Below are positions 40,666-49,178 of a stretch of 64,000 nt of DNA, piece by piece. The translations under genes were made by a program, and so were the position numbers. Origin of the DNA: Blautia wexlerae DSM 19850 (GTDB lineage: Bacteria > Bacillota > Clostridia > Lachnospirales > Lachnospiraceae); NCBI RefSeq assembly GCF_025148125.1, contig NZ_CP102267.1:4288501-4352500 (forward strand), in the 5' to 3' direction. Within the stretch, counting starts at the first letter, position 1, and every line of letters starts with the position of its first letter. The notes beneath the pieces were generated by a model. That model had not been told where the DNA came from and ran no database searches. It saw only the letters and a program-made list of their open reading frames with translations.

Positions 40666-40698
40666 CATACCCTGAGAAATTTGGAAGGAGTGAGGTCA

Positions 40699-41577
40699 AT
40701 GGCCGTATTTCGCATTGAACGAACCAGAGATTATACCGTAATGAGCAATCACCATTTACGCAATGGGAAGCTGTCCCTGAAAGCCAAGGGGCTGCTTTCC
40801 ATGATGCTGTCCTTACCGGAGGACTGGAACTATACCACCAGAGGGCTTGCCGCCATCTGCAAAGAGGGCGTGGACGCTATCGGCGGCGCGCTGCGGGAGC
40901 TGGAAACTGCCGGGTACATTGTCCGCCATCAGCTGCGGGACAGGCAGGGACGGATCAGTGATACCGAGTATGTCATCTACGAGCAGCCACAGCCGAAGAA
41001 CCCGGATACGCCCCAGCCGGATACGGCTTCACCAGATACGGGAAACCCGGATATGGAGAACCCGGATACGGAAAAGCCCGCAGAATTAAATATAGAGAAA
41101 TCAAATACTCAAAAATCAATTACGGATGGATCAAGTACCGATTCCATTCCCTTCCGGGAAACAGCGGCGGCAAGACCGCCGGAACGGAAAGGAAGGGATG
41201 CGATGTCTGTCTCCGAGATAGAAAATTATCGGGAATTGATTTTAGAGAACATCGAGTATGACTACCTGTGCAGGGAGTTTGCCACCTATCGGGAGGATTT
41301 GGACGAGATCGTGGAGCTGATGGTGGAAACCGTCTGTGCCAGACGCAAAACCACCCGGATTGCAGGCAGCGACTTCCCCCACGAGGTGGTGCGCTCCCGT
41401 TTTTTGAAGCTGGACAGCGAGCATATCCGGTTTGTCATGGACAGCTTGCAGAAAAACACCACCGAGGTCCGCAACATGAAGCAATACCTGCTGACAGTGC
41501 TGTTTAACGCACCCACCACCATCAGCAACCACTACACTTCACAGGTCAATCACGATATGAACGCAGGCGGCTGGTAA
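40699..41577 (+). CDS. Replication-initiator-like protein with DUF6017-type C-terminus
   Basis: 292 residues from ATG 40699 (AAGGAG upstream). N-terminal winged helix (RIERTRDYTVMSNHHLRNGKLSLKAKGLLSMMLSLP), as in RepA_N/DnaD-like initiators. A low-complexity linker repeats NPDTxxPDT five times, then a conserved C-terminal block (YDYLCREFATYREDLDEIVELMVETV). Probably replication or regulation of the circular form. Confidence 0.8.
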   Translation: MAVFRIERTRDYTVMSNHHLRNGKLSLKAKGLLSMMLSLPEDWNYTTRGLAAICKEGVDAIGGALRELETAGYIVRHQLRDRQGRISDTEYVIYEQPQPKNPDTPQPDTASPDTGNPDMENPDTEKPAELNIEKSNTQKSITDGSSTDSIPFRETAAARPPERKGRDAMSVSEIENYRELILENIEYDYLCREFATYREDLDEIVELMVETVCARRKTTRIAGSDFPHEVVRSRFLKLDSEHIRFVMDSLQKNTTEVRNMKQYLLTVLFNAPTTISNHYTSQVNHDMNAGGW

Positions 41578-41626
41578 GGCCGTCTTTTTTCATCCCACAA
41601 CAACGACTTTTACAGGAGGTTACGCT

Positions 41627-42364
41627 ATGAACCAAATGGAAATTTTCAAAAACCCGGAGTTTGGCAGTATCCGTACTTTTGAGCAGGACGGCAAAGTGCT
41701 GTTTTGCGGTTTGGATATTGCAGTTGCATTGGGATACAGCAATCCTCGTGATGCGTTACGCAGGCATTGTAAGGGTGTCGTGAAACGCGACACCCTTACG
41801 GAAGGCGGACCGCAGCAGCTTTCTTTTATTCCCGAAGGCGATGTGTACCGCCTGATCGTTCACAGCAAGCTGCCCTCTGCGGAACGATTTGAACGCTGGG
41901 TGTTTGATGAAGTGCTGCCCTCTATCCGTAAGCACGGGGCTTACATCACCAGGGAGAAGCTGTGGGAGGTTGCCACTTCCCCGGAAGCCATGATGAAACT
42001 CTGTTCCGACCTGCTGGCAGAACGGGAGGAAAATGCGGCGCTGCGAGAGGAAAACGCCATGCTGGAGGGCAAGGCAGCCTTTTATGACCTGTTTATCGAC
42101 CTCAAGCACAGCACCAACCTCCGCACCACCGCCAAAGAACTGGTTGTGCCGGAGCGTCGGTTTGTCCGCTTCCTGCTGGAACAGCGATTTGTGTACCGCG
42201 CCCCGTCCGGGAATGTACTGCCTTATGCAAAACCTGCCAACGACGGCCTGTTCACCGTCAAGGACTACTGCAACCACGGGCATACCGGCTCCTATACGCT
42301 GGTAACGCCCCAGGGCAAGCTGTATTTTGCCCAGCTGCGGGACAGCATCCTGCTGATGATATGA
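41627..42364 (+). CDS. BRO-N/KilAC phage-type antirepressor
   Basis: 245 residues. BRO-N domain at about 5-105 (FGSIRTFEQDGKVLFCGLDIAVALGYSNPRDALRRHC, SAERFERWVFDEVLPSIRKHGAYIT), a short coiled coil, then a KilAC-type DNA-binding half (TTAKELVVPERRFVRFLLEQRFVYR). A perfect 12-bp inverted repeat falls inside the BRO-N part of the gene (41769-41799). Likely a regulator that relieves repression of the ICE. Confidence 0.85.
   Translation: MNQMEIFKNPEFGSIRTFEQDGKVLFCGLDIAVALGYSNPRDALRRHCKGVVKRDTLTEGGPQQLSFIPEGDVYRLIVHSKLPSAERFERWVFDEVLPSIRKHGAYITREKLWEVATSPEAMMKLCSDLLAEREENAALREENAMLEGKAAFYDLFIDLKHSTNLRTTAKELVVPERRFVRFLLEQRFVYRAPSGNVLPYAKPANDGLFTVKDYCNHGHTGSYTLVTPQGKLYFAQLRDSILLMI
41769..41799. 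repeat. 12-bp perfect inverted repeat within the antirepressor gene
   Basis: GTAAGGGTGTCG and its complement CGACACCCTTAC around a 7-nt loop TGAAACG. Could be a DNA operator or an mRNA hairpin. Confidence 0.7.
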
Positions 42365-42451
42365 TGACCCAGTATCTTCTACGGCGGCTGGTGGTCCCGC
42401 CTTAGTTTTTGAACAATCCCTGCAAAATTCGTGGAAAGGAGGCGTTACCCC

Positions 42452-42952
42452 ATGCAGGAAGAAGTGGAAAACAGGACTTTGACGCTGGTAGTCAACGGCA
42501 CAAAGTTCACCGGGCGGCTATTTAAGGCTGCCATCACCAAGTATCTTGCCCATCGCAAGGAAAAGAAGCTGAATAAGCAGAGAAGTCGGGACGCGCCTGT
42601 GAAGCCCCAGGGTAAGCAGACGGTCAAGCAGCTCATTGGTCAGAACCAGGGCGTTTCCAATATCGAAATCACCGATCCCTCCATCAAGGAGTTTGAAAAG
42701 ATCGCCCGGAAATATGGTGTGGATTATGCGGTGAAAAAAGACCGCAGCACCTCCCCGCCCAAGTACCTGATCTTTTTCAAAGGTCGGGATGCGGATGCCC
42801 TGACCGCCGCTTTCACCGAATACACCGGCAAAAAGGTGAAAAAAGCAGAGAAAACAGAGCGTCCGTCTGTGCTGGCAAAGCTGAACCAGTTCAAAGAGCT
42901 GGTCAAAAATGCCGTGGTGGACCGCACCAGGCGAAAGGAGCTGGAACGATGA
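42452..42952 (+). CDS. PcfB-family protein
   Basis: 166 residues from ATG 42452 (GGAGG upstream). Contains LTLVVNGTKFTGRLFKAAITKYLAHR and GVSNIEITDPSIKEFEKIARKYGVDYAVKKD, the PcfB/DUF3801 pattern. PcfB assists coupling of the relaxosome to the VirD4 protein, whose gene overlaps the stop by 4 nt. Confidence 0.88.
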   Translation: MQEEVENRTLTLVVNGTKFTGRLFKAAITKYLAHRKEKKLNKQRSRDAPVKPQGKQTVKQLIGQNQGVSNIEITDPSIKEFEKIARKYGVDYAVKKDRSTSPPKYLIFFKGRDADALTAAFTEYTGKKVKKAEKTERPSVLAKLNQFKELVKNAVVDRTRRKELER

Positions 42953-43432
42953 AAAAGCAGCTTGACATCAAAAAGCTCCTGATTTTGAACCTGCCCTATA
43001 TCCTGATGGGCTTGTTTGCCACCAACTTCGGGGAGGCATGGCGCATGGCACAGGGCGCGGACGCTTCTCAAAAGGCGCTCTCCCTAATTTCTGTCTTGCC
43101 GGTGGCGCTGGCAAGCTGGTGGCCCAGCCTACACCCGTTGGACCTGTTGGTGGGAATCTGCTGCGGTGGTGGTCTGCGGCTGGCGGTATATCTGAAAAGC
43201 AAAAATGCGAAGAAATACCGCCACGGCATGGAGTATGGTTCCGCCCGCTGGGGAACACACGAGGACATCGCCCCTTATGTGGACCCGGTTTTCCAGAACA
43301 ATGTGATTCTGACGAAAACCGAGAGCCTGACCATGAACAGCCGCCCCAAAGACCCCAAGACCGCCAGAAACAAAAATGTGCTGGTCATCGGCGGCTCCGG
43401 TTCCGGTAAGACCCGCTTCTGGCTGAAACCCA
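42949..43432 (+). CDS. VirD4-type coupling protein, exon 1
   Basis: First 161 codons plus one base. Two membrane helices (about 10-30 and 45-65) and Walker A VIGGSGSGKTRFWLKP at about 144-159. The reading frame is interrupted after AAACCCA by GTGCGCCC, the 5' end of a group II intron. Joined to 45934 it restores KPNLMQMHSSYVVTDPKG, the usual sequence after the P-loop. The joined product is 625 residues. TraG/VirD4 ATPases bring the relaxase-DNA complex to the secretion channel. Confidence 0.92.
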
Positions 43433-44014
43433 GTGCGCCCGTAAGGGCGGTATAAATCCTACCTTGAGCAAGTAGTAGGTAAAAGTATCAAGCGGCACTA
43501 TGCCGCAACCTATCATTCCCCGTCTTACCCCAAAAGGGAAACCGGAGGGCGACCATAGCATGACGGAGGACACGGGGTGCCGAAACCTCAGAAGCGCCGG
43601 CGTGACGGAATGAAAATCCACGTATGAGGATGGAAGCTAAACTGCTTGAATGACAGCCTGAAATCGGGACCAAGAGCGTACCCCTGACGTAGAGAGGTTG
43701 TACTCGTCAGTACTCCTGACAGTCGCATTGTTCGGCTATGCGGCTGCTGATACTCGGAGCAGGTTCAGCCACGGGAAAGTGGAAAAAGGCGAACGTCACA
43801 TACCGACAACGTGGAGAGCTTATTTATACCGTACTAAACGGGGATTGCCTAAAGTGAAATGCCAAAAGGCTATGAAAACGCTGAAATGCGGGATTCTGAA
43901 TATTCACCACGGCAACAGAGTTCCCATAGTAGTCTGCGGACGGGAAAGCCGTCTACATGGCAAAGGGGAACAGTGAATCATTTTCAAAACAGAAAGGACG
44001 GTGTGTGAGACACT

Positions 44015-45830
44015 ATGAGAAATCCGATTCATGTCTTGAAAAGCCTTGAAGAAAAGGCAAGTGTAAGTAACTACAAATATGAAAGATTGTATCGCAACCT
44101 ATACAATCCAGAGTTCTATCTCCTTGCTTATGCGAACATTGCGAAATCGCAGGGAAGCATGACGCAGGGGGTGGACGGGCAGACACTGGACAACATGAGC
44201 CTGCCGAGAATCAACCGGATTATTGAAGCCATACGCAACAGGACGTATCAGCCAAAGCCTGCAAAAGAAAGTACATTCCCAAAAAGAACGGGAAACTCCG
44301 TCCGCGGGAATCACTTCTACTGATGATAAGTTGGTGCAGGAAGTGGTCAGAATGATTCTTGAAGCAATCTATGAGCCGACATTCAGCAATAATTCTCACG
44401 GTTTTAGACCGAAAAGAAGCTGTCACACGGCACTCACGCAAGTAAAGAAAAACTTCACAGGAGTTACGTGGATTGTAGAGGGAGACATTAAGGCGTGCTT
44501 TGATAACTTCGACCATCATGTGTTGGTTGACTTACTGCGAAAAAGGATTTCAGACGAGGCCTTTATAGGTCTCATCTGGAAATTTCTGAAAGCCGGATAT
44601 ATGGAGCAATGGCAGTATAACTGCACCTACTCCGGCGTTCCACAGGGCAGCGGTATCAGTCCGATATGTGCGAACATCTACCTCAGCGAACTGGACAACT
44701 ATATGCAGGAATACAAAGAAAAGTATGACTGTGAGCCAGCACGCAGAAAGACGACCAAAGAATACGAACGGGCGTCCCGGAGGTACAAAAAGGCACGTAA
44801 AGCGTTAATGGGTGCAGAGAAATCCAATCCTGAACTGGTAAGAGAATTTAAGGATTCCAGAAGGGAGAAGATGAATCAGCATTACTACAATCCGTTCGAG
44901 GAAGGCTTCAAGAAAATCCAGTACAACCGCTATGCCGATGATTTTGTAATAGGCGTTATCGGTTCCAAAAAGGACGCAGAAAAAATCAAGGAAGATATAA
45001 AAATCTTTCTCCAAGAGAAACTGCATTTGGAAATGTCCGAGGAAAAGACGAAAGTCACCCATTCCAGTAAGCCGGTACGCTATCTGGGGTACGATTTCAA
45101 AGTAATCCATTCCAAGAACATGAAGCGTTGTAAAAACGGCGACATGAAACGGGTGTGGTATGGAAAAGTATTCCTGTATATGCCGAAAGAAAAATGGATT
45201 AAAAAAGCGATGGAACGGGGAGCGATACAGGTGAAACGCAACAATGACACAGGCAAAGAAATGTGGCGGCCTATGCCAAGGAAAGACCTGATGAACCGCA
45301 GCGACGCAGAGATTGTGTCTACTTTCAATTCCGAAATTCGAGGGTTATATAACTTCTATCGGATAGCAGAAAACGTAGGCGCATTGCACAAGTATTACTA
45401 CATGGTGCGGTACAGCATGTTAAAAACTCTGGCAGGAAAGCACAGAACGAATGTCAGTGTTATTAAGAAGCGGCACATGGTAAACGGAGTACTGAGAATC
45501 CCATACGATACAACTAAGGGACGTAAATACTGCGAATTTTACCATGATGGATTCAGAAAGCACAGCGACGGCTATGACAATGTGGCAGACGTTATGCCGA
45601 GTTATAGGAAATATGACAGCAGGCACACGATAGTAAACCGCATAAAAGCCGGAGTATGCGAGATTTGCGGGGAACATGCAGACTATTTATGTATGCACCA
45701 CGTAAGAACGCTGAAATCGCTGAAAGGCAGGGATATATTTGAGCAGAAAATGCTGAAAATGAGAAGAAAATCTCTGGCTCTCTGCCCTGACTGCTTTGAA
45801 CTCTTACACGAAACCAAAGAATCAAGGTGA
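44015..45830 (+). pseudogene. ltrA: Group II intron reverse transcriptase/maturase, two frame breaks
   Basis: Begins NPIHVLKSLEEKASVSNYKYERLYRNLYNPEFYL (RT0), contains YADD in QYNRYADDFVIGVIG at about 44930, a maturase region and an HNH endonuclease domain (CEICGEHADYLCMHHV...LCPDCFELLH). The frame shifts at about 44261-44270 (GCAAAAGAAAG, one A short) and at about 44303-44307 (CCGCGGG, one base short). Only 45 nt lie between. Without errors the product would be about 605 residues. If the indels are real, the intron needs a maturase from elsewhere. Confidence 0.88.
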
Positions 45831-45836
45831 TTCATG

Positions 45837-45876
45837 GAAAGCCGGATACGCTGAGAGGTGTACGTCCGGTTTGGGA
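45837..45876 (+). ncRNA. Group II intron domain V
   Basis: Catalytic hairpin starting AGCCGGATACGC with the complementary CCGGTTTGGG arm; domain VI with the branch point lies between it and 45933. Confidence 0.75.
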
Positions 45877-45933
45877 GGCGGTTCCCTGAAACCTACTGAT
45901 GAAAGTCAGCAAGGCGCAGGGTGCCTACCTCAT

Positions 45934-47327
45934 ACCTGATGCAGATGCACAGCTCCTATGTGGTGACAGACCCCAAAGGCACTATCCTGGTGGAGTGCGG
46001 TAAAATGCTCCAGCGCGGTACACCGAAAATGCGTCCCAAGCTGGGCAAGGACCATCAGCCAATAAAGGACCGGCACGGCAATCCGGTCTATGAGACCGTA
46101 AAGGACAAAAACGGCAAAGTGGTCTATGAGCCTTATCGCATTAAGGTTCTCAATACCATCAACTTCAAAAAGTCCATGCACTATAACCCCTTTGCGTACA
46201 TTCACTCTGAAAAGGACATTTTGAAGCTGGTTACGACTTTAATTGCGAACACCAAGGGCGAGGGCAAAGCCGGGGATGATTTCTGGGTCAAGGCAGAAAC
46301 GCTTTTGTACTGCGCCCTCATCGGGTATATCCACTATGAAGCCCCGGTGGAAGAACAAAACTTTTCCACCCTCATTGAGTTCATCAACGCGATGGAAGTC
46401 CGGGAGGATGACGAGGAGTTCAAGAACCCGGTGGACCTGATGTTTGACGCACTGGAAGCAGAAAAGCCTAATCATTTTGCCGTCCGCCAATATAAAAAAT
46501 ACAAGCTGGCCGCTGGCAAAACAGCTAAAAGCATACTGATTAGCTGCGGTGCGCGCTTGGCTGTGTTCGATATTGCCGAGCTGCGGGAGGTCACTTCCTA
46601 CGACGAGCTGGAGCTGGACACTCTGGGAGATCGGAAAACTGCCCTGTTCCTCATTATGAGCGATACGGACGACTCCTTTAACTTCCTGATCTCCATGTGC
46701 TACACCCAGCTGTTCAATCTGCTCTGCGAAAAAGCCGACGATGTGTACGGCGGGCGGCTGCCGGTCCATGTGCGCTGCCTTATCGACGAGTGCGCCAACA
46801 TCGGCCAGATTCCCAAACTGGAAAAGCTGGTCGCCACCATCCGAAGCCGTGAGATCTCCGCCTGTCTGGTCTTGCAGGCGCAAAGCCAGCTGAAAGCCAT
46901 CTATAAGGACAACGCCGATACCATCATCGGCAATATGGATACCTCCATTTTCCTGGGCGGCAAGGAGCCAACCACTCTCAAGGAACTGGCTGCCGTGCTG
47001 GGCAAGGAAACCATTGACACCTACAACACCGGAGAGAGCCGTGGGCGGGAAACTTCCCACTCGCTCAACTATCAAAAATTGGGGAAAGAGCTGATGAGCC
47101 AGGACGAACTTGCCGTTATGGACGGCGGCAAGTGCATCCTCCAGCTGCGCGGTGTGCGGCCTTTCCTTTCGGATAAGTACGACATCACCAAGCACCCCAA
47201 TTTCAAATACACAGCCGACGCAAGCGACAAGAACACTTTTGACATTGAAGCGTTCCTGTCCACCCGGCTGAAACTCAAGCCCAATGAGGTCTGCGACGTG
47301 TACGAAGTAGATACTCAGGGCGCTTAA
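45934..47327 (+). CDS. VirD4-type coupling protein, exon 2
   Basis: The remaining 465 codons, starting in the middle of the Asn codon completed by exon 1. Shows SSYVVTDPKGTILVECG, NPFAYIHSEKDILKLVTTLI, the Walker B region PVHVRCLIDECANIGQIPKLEKLVATIRSREI and AQSQLKAIYKDNADTIIGN. All-alpha domain and NTPase core are complete. Long minus-strand open frames here are shadows. Confidence 0.92.
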
Positions 47328-47339
47328 ATCTGTTCCGCT

Positions 47340-47504
47340 ATGAAAGGAGTGGTCTTATCTATTCGCCGCAACTGCCCTTTTGGGGCCATTGGCGTACAAG
47401 GCGGACAGTCACCAAAAAATAATGAAAAAAGGAGGACAGCCGGAATCAGCCCCCGGAAACCGGGCGGCGGATTGTCCGGCTTTTGTATGCCTATGAATGA
47501 CTGA
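47340..47504 (+). CDS. Possible 54-residue peptide between virD4 and maff2
   Basis: ATG 47340 to TGA 47504; basic and glycine-rich (SIRRNCPFGAIGVQGGQSPK, PRKPGGGLSGF). No ribosome site and no hydrophobic helix. It overlaps a GC-rich hairpin (47439-47484: AGCCGG...CCGGCTTTT) that may be a terminator or leader, so the frame may be fortuitous. Confidence 0.25.
   Translation: MKGVVLSIRRNCPFGAIGVQGGQSPKNNEKRRTAGISPRKPGGGLSGFCMPMND
47439..47488 (+). terminator. GC-rich hairpin before maff2
   Basis: Outer stem AGCCGGA/TCCGGCT, inner CCCGG/CCGGG, then TTTTG. Could partly terminate or serve as a leader. Confidence 0.45.
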
Positions 47505-47539
47505 AACTTTATCAAAACGATTCCGGCTAACAATTATTT

Positions 47540-47758
47540 ATGGAATTTTTCAATGAAGCGATCAATGTGTTGCAGACCCTCGTGATTGCCCTTGGTGCTG
47601 GTCTTGGCGTATGGGGCGTTATCAACCTGCTGGAAGGTTACGGAAACGACAACCCTGGTGCAAAGAGCCAGGGTATGAAGCAGCTCATGGCGGGCGCTGG
47701 TGTGGCTGTGGTCGGCCTGATCCTCGTACCTCTGCTTTCCGGCCTGTTTGCCGTCTAA
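47540..47758 (+). CDS. Maff2-family small membrane protein
   Basis: 72 residues with two hydrophobic helices (TLVIALGAGLGVWGVINLL and QLMAGAGVAVVGLILVPLLSGLF) split by a polar turn GYGNDNPGAKSQG. This is the plan of a VirB2/TrbC-like pilin or Maff2 protein of Tn1549-like elements. ATG is near the start of the predicted translation. A strong hairpin follows (47779-47805). Confidence 0.85.
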   Translation: MEFFNEAINVLQTLVIALGAGLGVWGVINLLEGYGNDNPGAKSQGMKQLMAGAGVAVVGLILVPLLSGLFAV

Positions 47759-47778
47759 ACTGTCCCTGAAAAATCCTT

Positions 47779-47805
47779 GCCCCTCCCGTAATAATCGGGA
47801 GGGGC
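47779..47805 (+). promoter_or_regulatory. Perfect 10-bp hairpin between maff2 and virB6
   Basis: GCCCCTCCCG / CGGGAGGGGC with loop TAATAAT, no T-run, ending 5 nt before the GGAGG of the next gene. Probably an mRNA-stabilising or processing element that favours maff2 expression. Confidence 0.65.
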
Positions 47806-47824
47806 TGAAAGGAGGTCACACTGT

Positions 47825-48694
47825 ATGGATTTTCTGCTGGACGCGCTTACTGAGTGGCTCAAGGAAATGCTGGTAGGCGGCATTATGGGCAACCTGTCCG
47901 GGATGTTCGATTCTGTAAACCAGCAGGTCGGAGATATATCCGTGCAGGTTGGGCAAACGCCGCAGGGCTGGAACGGCGGCATTTTCAGCATGATCCAGAG
48001 CCTCTCCAACTCCATCATGGTTCCCATCGCCGGTGTGATTCTGGCGATTGTAATGACGCTGGAACTGATCCAGATGATTACCGACAAAAACAACCTACAT
48101 GATGTGGACACCTGGATGATTTTCAAATGGGTGTTCAAGTCAGCCGCAGCCATACTCCTTGTCACGAATACATGGAATATCGTCATGGGCGTGTTCGATA
48201 TGGCGCAGAGTGTGGTGGCACAGGCATCCGGGATTATTTCTTCGGATGCAACCATTGATATTTCCTCTGTCCTTACGGACATGGAACCTCGGCTGATGGA
48301 AATGGATTTGGGTCCGTTGTTCGGGCTTTGGTTCCAGAGTATGTTTATCGGCGTTACCATGTGGGCGCTGTATATCTGCATCTTCATCGTGATTTATGGC
48401 CGTATGATTGAAATTTACCTTGTGACATCCGTTGCGCCCATCCCTATGGCTGCCATGATGGGCAAGGAATGGGGCGGCATGGGCCAGAACTATCTGCGCT
48501 CCCTGTTGGCGCTGGGATTCCAGGCATTTCTCATCATTGTCTGTGTGGCGATTTATGCTGTACTGGTACAGGACATCGCTACCGAGGAAGATGTGATTAT
48601 GGCGATTTGGAGCTGTGTGGGCTATACGGTTTTACTGTGTTTTACCCTCTTTAAGACCGGAAGCCTTGCAAAAGCTGTATTCCAGGCTCATTAA
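47825..48694 (+). CDS. VirB6/TrbL-like transfer membrane protein
   Basis: 289 residues, six or more helices (SIMVPIAGVILAIVMTLELIQMI, AAAILLVTNTWNIVMGVF, MWALYICIFIVIYGRMIEIYL, FLIIVCVAIYAVLVQ). The P-V-A-P-I-P pattern TSVAPIPMAAMMGKEWGGMGQNYLRSLLALGFQ is the VirB6/TrbL core. Forms part of the DNA channel in the membrane. Confidence 0.85.
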   Translation: MDFLLDALTEWLKEMLVGGIMGNLSGMFDSVNQQVGDISVQVGQTPQGWNGGIFSMIQSLSNSIMVPIAGVILAIVMTLELIQMITDKNNLHDVDTWMIFKWVFKSAAAILLVTNTWNIVMGVFDMAQSVVAQASGIISSDATIDISSVLTDMEPRLMEMDLGPLFGLWFQSMFIGVTMWALYICIFIVIYGRMIEIYLVTSVAPIPMAAMMGKEWGGMGQNYLRSLLALGFQAFLIIVCVAIYAVLVQDIATEEDVIMAIWSCVGYTVLLCFTLFKTGSLAKAVFQAH

Positions 48695-48710
48695 GAAGGA
48701 GGGAGTTTCT

Positions 48711-49178
48711 ATGGCCTATGTACCTGTACCCAAAGACCTGACGAAAGTCAAAACCAAGGTTGCTTTCAACTTAACCAAGCGGCAGTTAGTCTGCTTCGGC
48801 GGAGGGGCGCTTTTGGGCGTACCGCTGTTCTTTCTGCTCCGTGGCTCTGCCGGAAACAGTACGGCAGCCCTGTGCATGATGTTCGTGATGCTGCCCTTCT
48901 TCCTGCTGGCGATGTATGAAAAGCATGGTCAGCCGTTGGAAAAGATTGTGGGCAATATCATCCGCGTCACGGTGATCCGCCCCAGGCAGCGCCCCTACCG
49001 CACCAATAACTTCTATGCCGTGTTGCAGCGGCAGGCAAATCTCGACGAGGAGGTGTCACACATTGTTTACGGCAATCAAAAACTGGCTGCACCGGCTGTT
49101 CGGAAAAAACGAGGAAAAAGCTGTGCAGCCGGTCAAAACAAAGAAAAAGCTGTCCCGCGCCGACAGAAAGCAGATTGA
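48711..49178 (+). CDS. PrgI-family transfer protein (VirB3-like)
   Basis: 155 residues from ATG 48711. MAYVPVPKDLTKVKTKVAFNLTKRQLVCFGGGALLG is the PrgI start; two helices (about 25-45 and 50-70), then a cytoplasmic tail. Last 116 nt overlap virB4 in another frame. A VirB3 equivalent docks VirB4 to the membrane. Confidence 0.88.
   Translation: MAYVPVPKDLTKVKTKVAFNLTKRQLVCFGGGALLGVPLFFLLRGSAGNSTAALCMMFVMLPFFLLAMYEKHGQPLEKIVGNIIRVTVIRPRQRPYRTNNFYAVLQRQANLDEEVSHIVYGNQKLAAPAVRKKRGKSCAAGQNKEKAVPRRQKAD

Larger units (their letters stand above)
43433..45933 (+). mobile_element. Group II intron inside the virD4 gene
   Basis: Starts GTGCGCCC and ends in AT after a domain V/VI region; splicing gives an intact VirD4 frame (484 + 1394 nt = 626 codons). 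The 5' ribozyme portion is 43433-44014, the open frame for the reverse transcriptase follows, and domain V is at about 45837-45876 (AGCCGGATACGC stem with CCGGTTTGGG). It interrupts the gene in the conserved P-loop region. Inserted sense to transcription, so it is compatible with splicing. Confidence 0.92.

Noticed and set aside
46239..47195. 318-codon minus-strand open frame
   Set aside because: Shadow of VirD4 exon 2, whose frame has Walker B and family motifs. The GC-rich ICE2 has many such antisense frames (also 38383-39351, 50392-51525, 52647-53648, 55357-56550, 62329-63942).
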